A DNA stretch of 29,723 bases from CAVAVT01 sp963592185 (GTDB lineage Bacteria > Bacillota > Negativicutes > Selenomonadales > Selenomonadaceae): NCBI GenBank assembly GCA_963592185.1, contig CAVAVT010000019.1, positions 1-29,723 of the forward strand, in the 5' to 3' direction. The notes beneath the pieces were generated by a model, which worked only from the letters and a program-made list of their open reading frames with translations, searched no databases and had not been told where the DNA came from. The position numbers and the translations under genes were made by a program. This document shows, piece by piece, positions 27,069 to 29,723 of the stretch. Position 1 is the stretch's first letter; each line of letters begins with the position of its first letter.

Positions 27069-28783
27069 TGCTGTATTTCCCTTATATTCCATGCGCCATT
27101 GCCCTGAAGATGCAGTTCCCTGTCATGCTGTGCATACAGTGTGGAGCGATGTCCCACGCTCACCATGGCTGTATCTGGAAGCTCCGTCTTTATGAGCTCA
27201 TACATGGCTGTTTCCAACGGCTCGTCCATTGCCGATGTAGCCTCATCAAGGAAAAGCCATTTTGGACGGAACAAAAGAACTCTCAAAAATGCTATACGCT
27301 GCTGCTCTCCAAGGGAAAGAATCCTGGACCAGTCATCCACCTTATCCAGCTGGTCCTTCAGCCCCGGCAGTCCGATTTTGTCAAAAAGCTCCGGCAGACA
27401 GCTGTCCTCCTCCTCAGGAACAGTCTGAGGATAGTATATTGCCTGTCTCAGGTTGCCAAGGGGAAGGTACGGCTTCTGCGGCAGGAACAGAGCCTTCTCC
27501 CCCTCCGGCTCGGTTAGACAGCCAGTTCCATAAGGCCAAAGGCCGGCAAGAACACGGAGAAGAGTACTTTTTCCGCAGCCCGAGCCGCCAGTTACCAAGA
27601 CCCTGTCTCCCCTGTTCAGCTCAAAGCTGCAATCCTGAAGAAGCACACGGCCGTCCGGGGTCTCGATATTAAGTCCCTCTGCCTTGGCTGTGTCAGTACC
27701 CTTTTCATTCTTATAATCAAAGCCGGATTTAACCTGTGCTACATCTTCCATATGCTCTGTAAAGCCGCCAAGTCGCTGAATTACAGCCACAAGCTGGGCG
27801 ATGCTGTCGTATGACTCAACAAAGTAGGACATGGCACCCTGAACATTGCCAAAGGCACTAATTATCTGCATCAGCACGCCCAGTGAAATCTCATGGGTGA
27901 AATACCTAGGAGCCGCCAACAGTATAGGGAACAGCACTGCAGCCTGGCTGTAGCCCACCACGTAAAAATTCAAGAACTTGGTCTGTTTCATAAGGCCCTT
28001 GAAATTCTGTACAACATTGATAAATTTATTTCGGAATGAAACGCCCTCAGACTTTTCACCACCATAAAAGGCAATGCTCTCACTATTTTCTCTCACACGC
28101 ATCATGTTGAAACGGAAGTCCGCCTCATACTTCTGCTGGTCAAAATTCAATTTTATGAGCTTCCGGCCCACCACATGAGAGCCCCAGGTACCAAGGACAG
28201 CGTACACCATACACAAAAGCACCAGATAACCATGAATCTCAAACTCATAGCTGCCTATTGGAAGTGTAATAATTCCGGAAAGCTCCCACAAAATATAAGC
28301 AAATGCCACAAGGGTTGTAAGCTGGCGGACGAATCCTACCGTGAGCTGTATTGTAAGGGATATAAACTGGTTAATATCCTCAGAAATTCGCTGATCCGGG
28401 TTATCCATATCGGAGCGGAGCAGCTGAAGTCTGTAATAAACCTGCTTTTTCATCCAACTGGAAAGATAATCCTTTGTCATCCATATACGCCAGCGAAGCT
28501 GGAGCATCTGCCTCAGATAAACCGCATAAACCGACACGATAACAAAGGTAAAGGCGATGATTGTAAAATGTATGATAAGCGGCATAAATTCGGATTCCTG
28601 ATAATTCTGCAGGGCATTATAAAAATCCTTATGCCAGTCATTCAGCATTACCAAAAGGTAAACCTGTCCCAGTGTAAGAAGAAGTACCGCCACGGAAAGA
28701 CCTATTGCCTTCCACTTATCCTCAGACTTCCAATATCCCTTTACCAGCTCCAAAAAACTGGTAAGAAGCGCTCTTTTTTTCAT
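27065..28783 (-). CDS. ABC transporter with fused permease and ATPase, SbmA/BacA/YddA type
   Basis: A 572-residue half-transporter: residues 1-340 hold about six membrane helices of the ABC_membrane_2 (SbmA/BacA-like) type with the family hallmark DNPDQRISEDI (128-138). The C-terminal ATPase has Walker A GGSGCGKST (399-407), signature LSLGEQQR (489-496), Walker B WLFLDEATS (509-517) and the switch His in SVGHRS. It should work as a homodimer in the inner membrane. Relatives take up antimicrobial peptides, vitamin B12 or very-long-chain acyl compounds; the substrate here is unknown. GGAAGG precedes the ATG. It is followed, with a 4-base overlap, by a periplasmic peptidoglycan amidase, which hints at peptides or muropeptides. 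Confidence 0.9.
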   Translation of the reverse strand: MKKRALLTSFLELVKGYWKSEDKWKAIGLSVAVLLLTLGQVYLLVMLNDWHKDFYNALQNYQESEFMPLIIHFTIIAFTFVIVSVYAVYLRQMLQLRWRIWMTKDYLSSWMKKQVYYRLQLLRSDMDNPDQRISEDINQFISLTIQLTVGFVRQLTTLVAFAYILWELSGIITLPIGSYEFEIHGYLVLLCMVYAVLGTWGSHVVGRKLIKLNFDQQKYEADFRFNMMRVRENSESIAFYGGEKSEGVSFRNKFINVVQNFKGLMKQTKFLNFYVVGYSQAAVLFPILLAAPRYFTHEISLGVLMQIISAFGNVQGAMSYFVESYDSIAQLVAVIQRLGGFTEHMEDVAQVKSGFDYKNEKGTDTAKAEGLNIETPDGRVLLQDCSFELNRGDRVLVTGGSGCGKSTLLRVLAGLWPYGTGCLTEPEGEKALFLPQKPYLPLGNLRQAIYYPQTVPEEEDSCLPELFDKIGLPGLKDQLDKVDDWSRILSLGEQQRIAFLRVLLFRPKWLFLDEATSAMDEPLETAMYELIKTELPDTAMVSVGHRSTLYAQHDRELHLQGNGAWNIREIQQ

Positions 28784-28837
28784 CTATATCAACCTTCCCA
28801 ATCATGATATAAGTCCATAAATTATTCACGTAGTTCT

Positions 28838-28866
28838 AGTATATATATTAGAAAAAGAACCCGCAA
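28838..28866 (-). promoter_or_regulatory. Promoter of the ABC transporter-amidase operon
   Basis: Minus-strand TTGCGG (28861-28866) and TATACT (28838-28843) are 17 bases apart, about 55 bases before the ABC gene. The -35 box resembles the TTGCGT of the kinase operon promoter. Confidence 0.55.
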
Positions 28867-28955
28867 TACCATACAGACCCATATTATGATAGAATAATAA
28901 AGTGAATGAAATCTGTAGATTGTGAAATAAGTACTCTTTGAAGGGTGATGAATAT

Positions 28956-29630
28956 ATGTCCGGCATCATATTGGCAATTATCGGGCTGATTTGTGTCATA
29001 GGCCTGGCGGTGTTGTACCGCCATATCCCAAATCATAAAATTTATTTTATTTTCTTGGCTGTTATTGTAGTAATAGTGGGAATCCTCGTGACTTCCTACC
29101 GCAGCCAGCAGGCGAAAAACGCTGAAATCACACAGGAACAGCGCAATGCTATACAGGTGGAGCAGCAGGCTTTCACTCCCTGGTATGACAGCTATAAAAA
29201 GTATGTTGAACAGCTGGATTACAACTGGCAGAGATATCGGCAGATTGTGGCTGATTTCAAGGCTGACAATATAAGCATAGAGGTGGCACATCTAAGGCTG
29301 GAGCAGGTCAGCCAGACCTCAGCACAAATTTCTGAGGCACTTTCAAGGCTGGAGCCTCCAACGCAGCTTCAAAATGACAATTACAATTTAACCATCGTGC
29401 TGATTAAAAAAATCAGGGATTACTCCGCTGCCCAGCAGAGTGTCATAAAAAATACCTATCTGGCTTCAGATCCCCTAAACCAGCTCAGCGAAGCACAGCC
29501 AGACCAGGCATCTCGGCTGGAGGACATCATGATTCGTGAGTCCCCTACAGGACTGTTTACAGCCAGTGAAATACTTCAAATAAGAAATAATCTTTTGATA
29601 ACTGACGATATAGAAAAAAATAATGACTAA
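28956..29630 (+). CDS. Unrecognised membrane protein with two N-terminal helices
   Basis: A 224-residue protein I do not recognise. Two hydrophobic helices (about residues 3-21 and 28-46) are separated by a short basic loop (YRHIPNHK). The rest is soluble, Gln/Glu-rich and strongly helical, probably coiled coil (about 55-150), ending in an acidic tail. With both termini on the same side it could be a membrane-anchored structural or signalling partner. I start at ATG 28956 with AGGGTGAT about 7 bases upstream; a longer frame begins at a TTG (28938) before that site. It is divergent from the ABC transporter across 172 bases and ends at a strong terminator. Function unknown. Confidence 0.75.
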   Translation: MSGIILAIIGLICVIGLAVLYRHIPNHKIYFIFLAVIVVIVGILVTSYRSQQAKNAEITQEQRNAIQVEQQAFTPWYDSYKKYVEQLDYNWQRYRQIVADFKADNISIEVAHLRLEQVSQTSAQISEALSRLEPPTQLQNDNYNLTIVLIKKIRDYSAAQQSVIKNTYLASDPLNQLSEAQPDQASRLEDIMIRESPTGLFTASEILQIRNNLLITDDIEKNND

Positions 29631-29662
29631 GCAAAAAAGATAACCATAATCCTCATCAGACA

Positions 29663-29714
29663 AAAACACCCCATGCAAGGATGATGTTTTTCATCTCCCT
29701 GCATGGGGTGTTTT
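29663..29714 (+). terminator. Strong terminator at the right end
   Basis: A 15-bp perfect stem (29663-29677 with 29700-29714) continues inward with three more pairs (29679-29681 with 29696-29698); the 3' arm ends in TTTT. A-rich sequence before the stem would let it also act for a minus-strand gene beyond the window. Confidence 0.92.
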
Positions 29715-29723
29715 CATTACTAT

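Noticed and set aside
28175..28807. 210-codon plus-strand frame antisense to the ABC transporter
   Set aside because: The minus frame carries the ABC_membrane_2 motif here; the plus frame has no recognisable domain or binding site.

Overview
The window reads as chromosomal DNA of a diderm Bacillota in the class Negativicutes, most like Selenomonas or Anaerovibrio. The best pointer is the eukaryotic-type (fold III) lysine/ornithine decarboxylase at 6604-7782. It resembles the Selenomonas ruminantium enzyme, whose cadaverine is attached to peptidoglycan. The glgC-glgD pair, an rnmV-rsmA pair, a DegS-like kinase and Shine-Dalgarno sites of the AGGAGG type also fit Bacillota. The taxonomic call rests on remembered protein similarity, not on a search.

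Layout. 1-533 has no gene but holds nested inverted repeats. 534-6486 (minus) is one tight seven-gene operon: DegS-like kinase, Orn/Lys/Arg decarboxylase, tmk, rnmV, rsmA, a TSCPD protein and a PHP phosphohydrolase. Several of its genes overlap by 4 to 11 bases, and it has a recognisable promoter. 6604-7782 (minus) is the fold III decarboxylase, with its own terminator and a perfect palindrome before its start. 8031-10987 (plus) has three separately transcribed genes: a YgbA-like Cys-rich protein, an MFS transporter and a LysR regulator. 11060-11593 (minus) is rubrerythrin. 11773-13982 (minus) is ilvBN, whose promoter lies between the arms of a 10-bp inverted repeat.

14159-26141 (minus) is a complete glycogen cluster. 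In transcription order it is glgC, glgD, glgP, glgB, glgA, then a large GH13-GH77 fusion. GlgC, with its non-catalytic paralogue GlgD, makes ADP-glucose; GlgA elongates and GlgB branches. GlgP and the amylase/4-alpha-glucanotransferase fusion recycle the polymer. glgP appears to have its own extended -10 promoter, so synthesis of the precursor and the later steps may be partly uncoupled. 26469-28783 (minus) is a translationally coupled pair: an SbmA/BacA/YddA-type ABC exporter-fold transporter and a Tat-signal N-acetylmuramoyl-L-alanine amidase. Divergent from it is an unrecognised two-helix membrane protein (28956-29630) ending at a strong terminator.

No rRNA, tRNA, CRISPR array, transposase or phage gene was seen. 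Most of the window is core metabolism. The least ordinary pieces are the repeat element at the left edge, the transporter-amidase pair, the kinase-decarboxylase coupling, the giant glucanotransferase fusion, and several clear but unassigned operator palindromes. Many genes here start with TTG or GTG, and I shortened several reading frames to the start with the better ribosome binding site.
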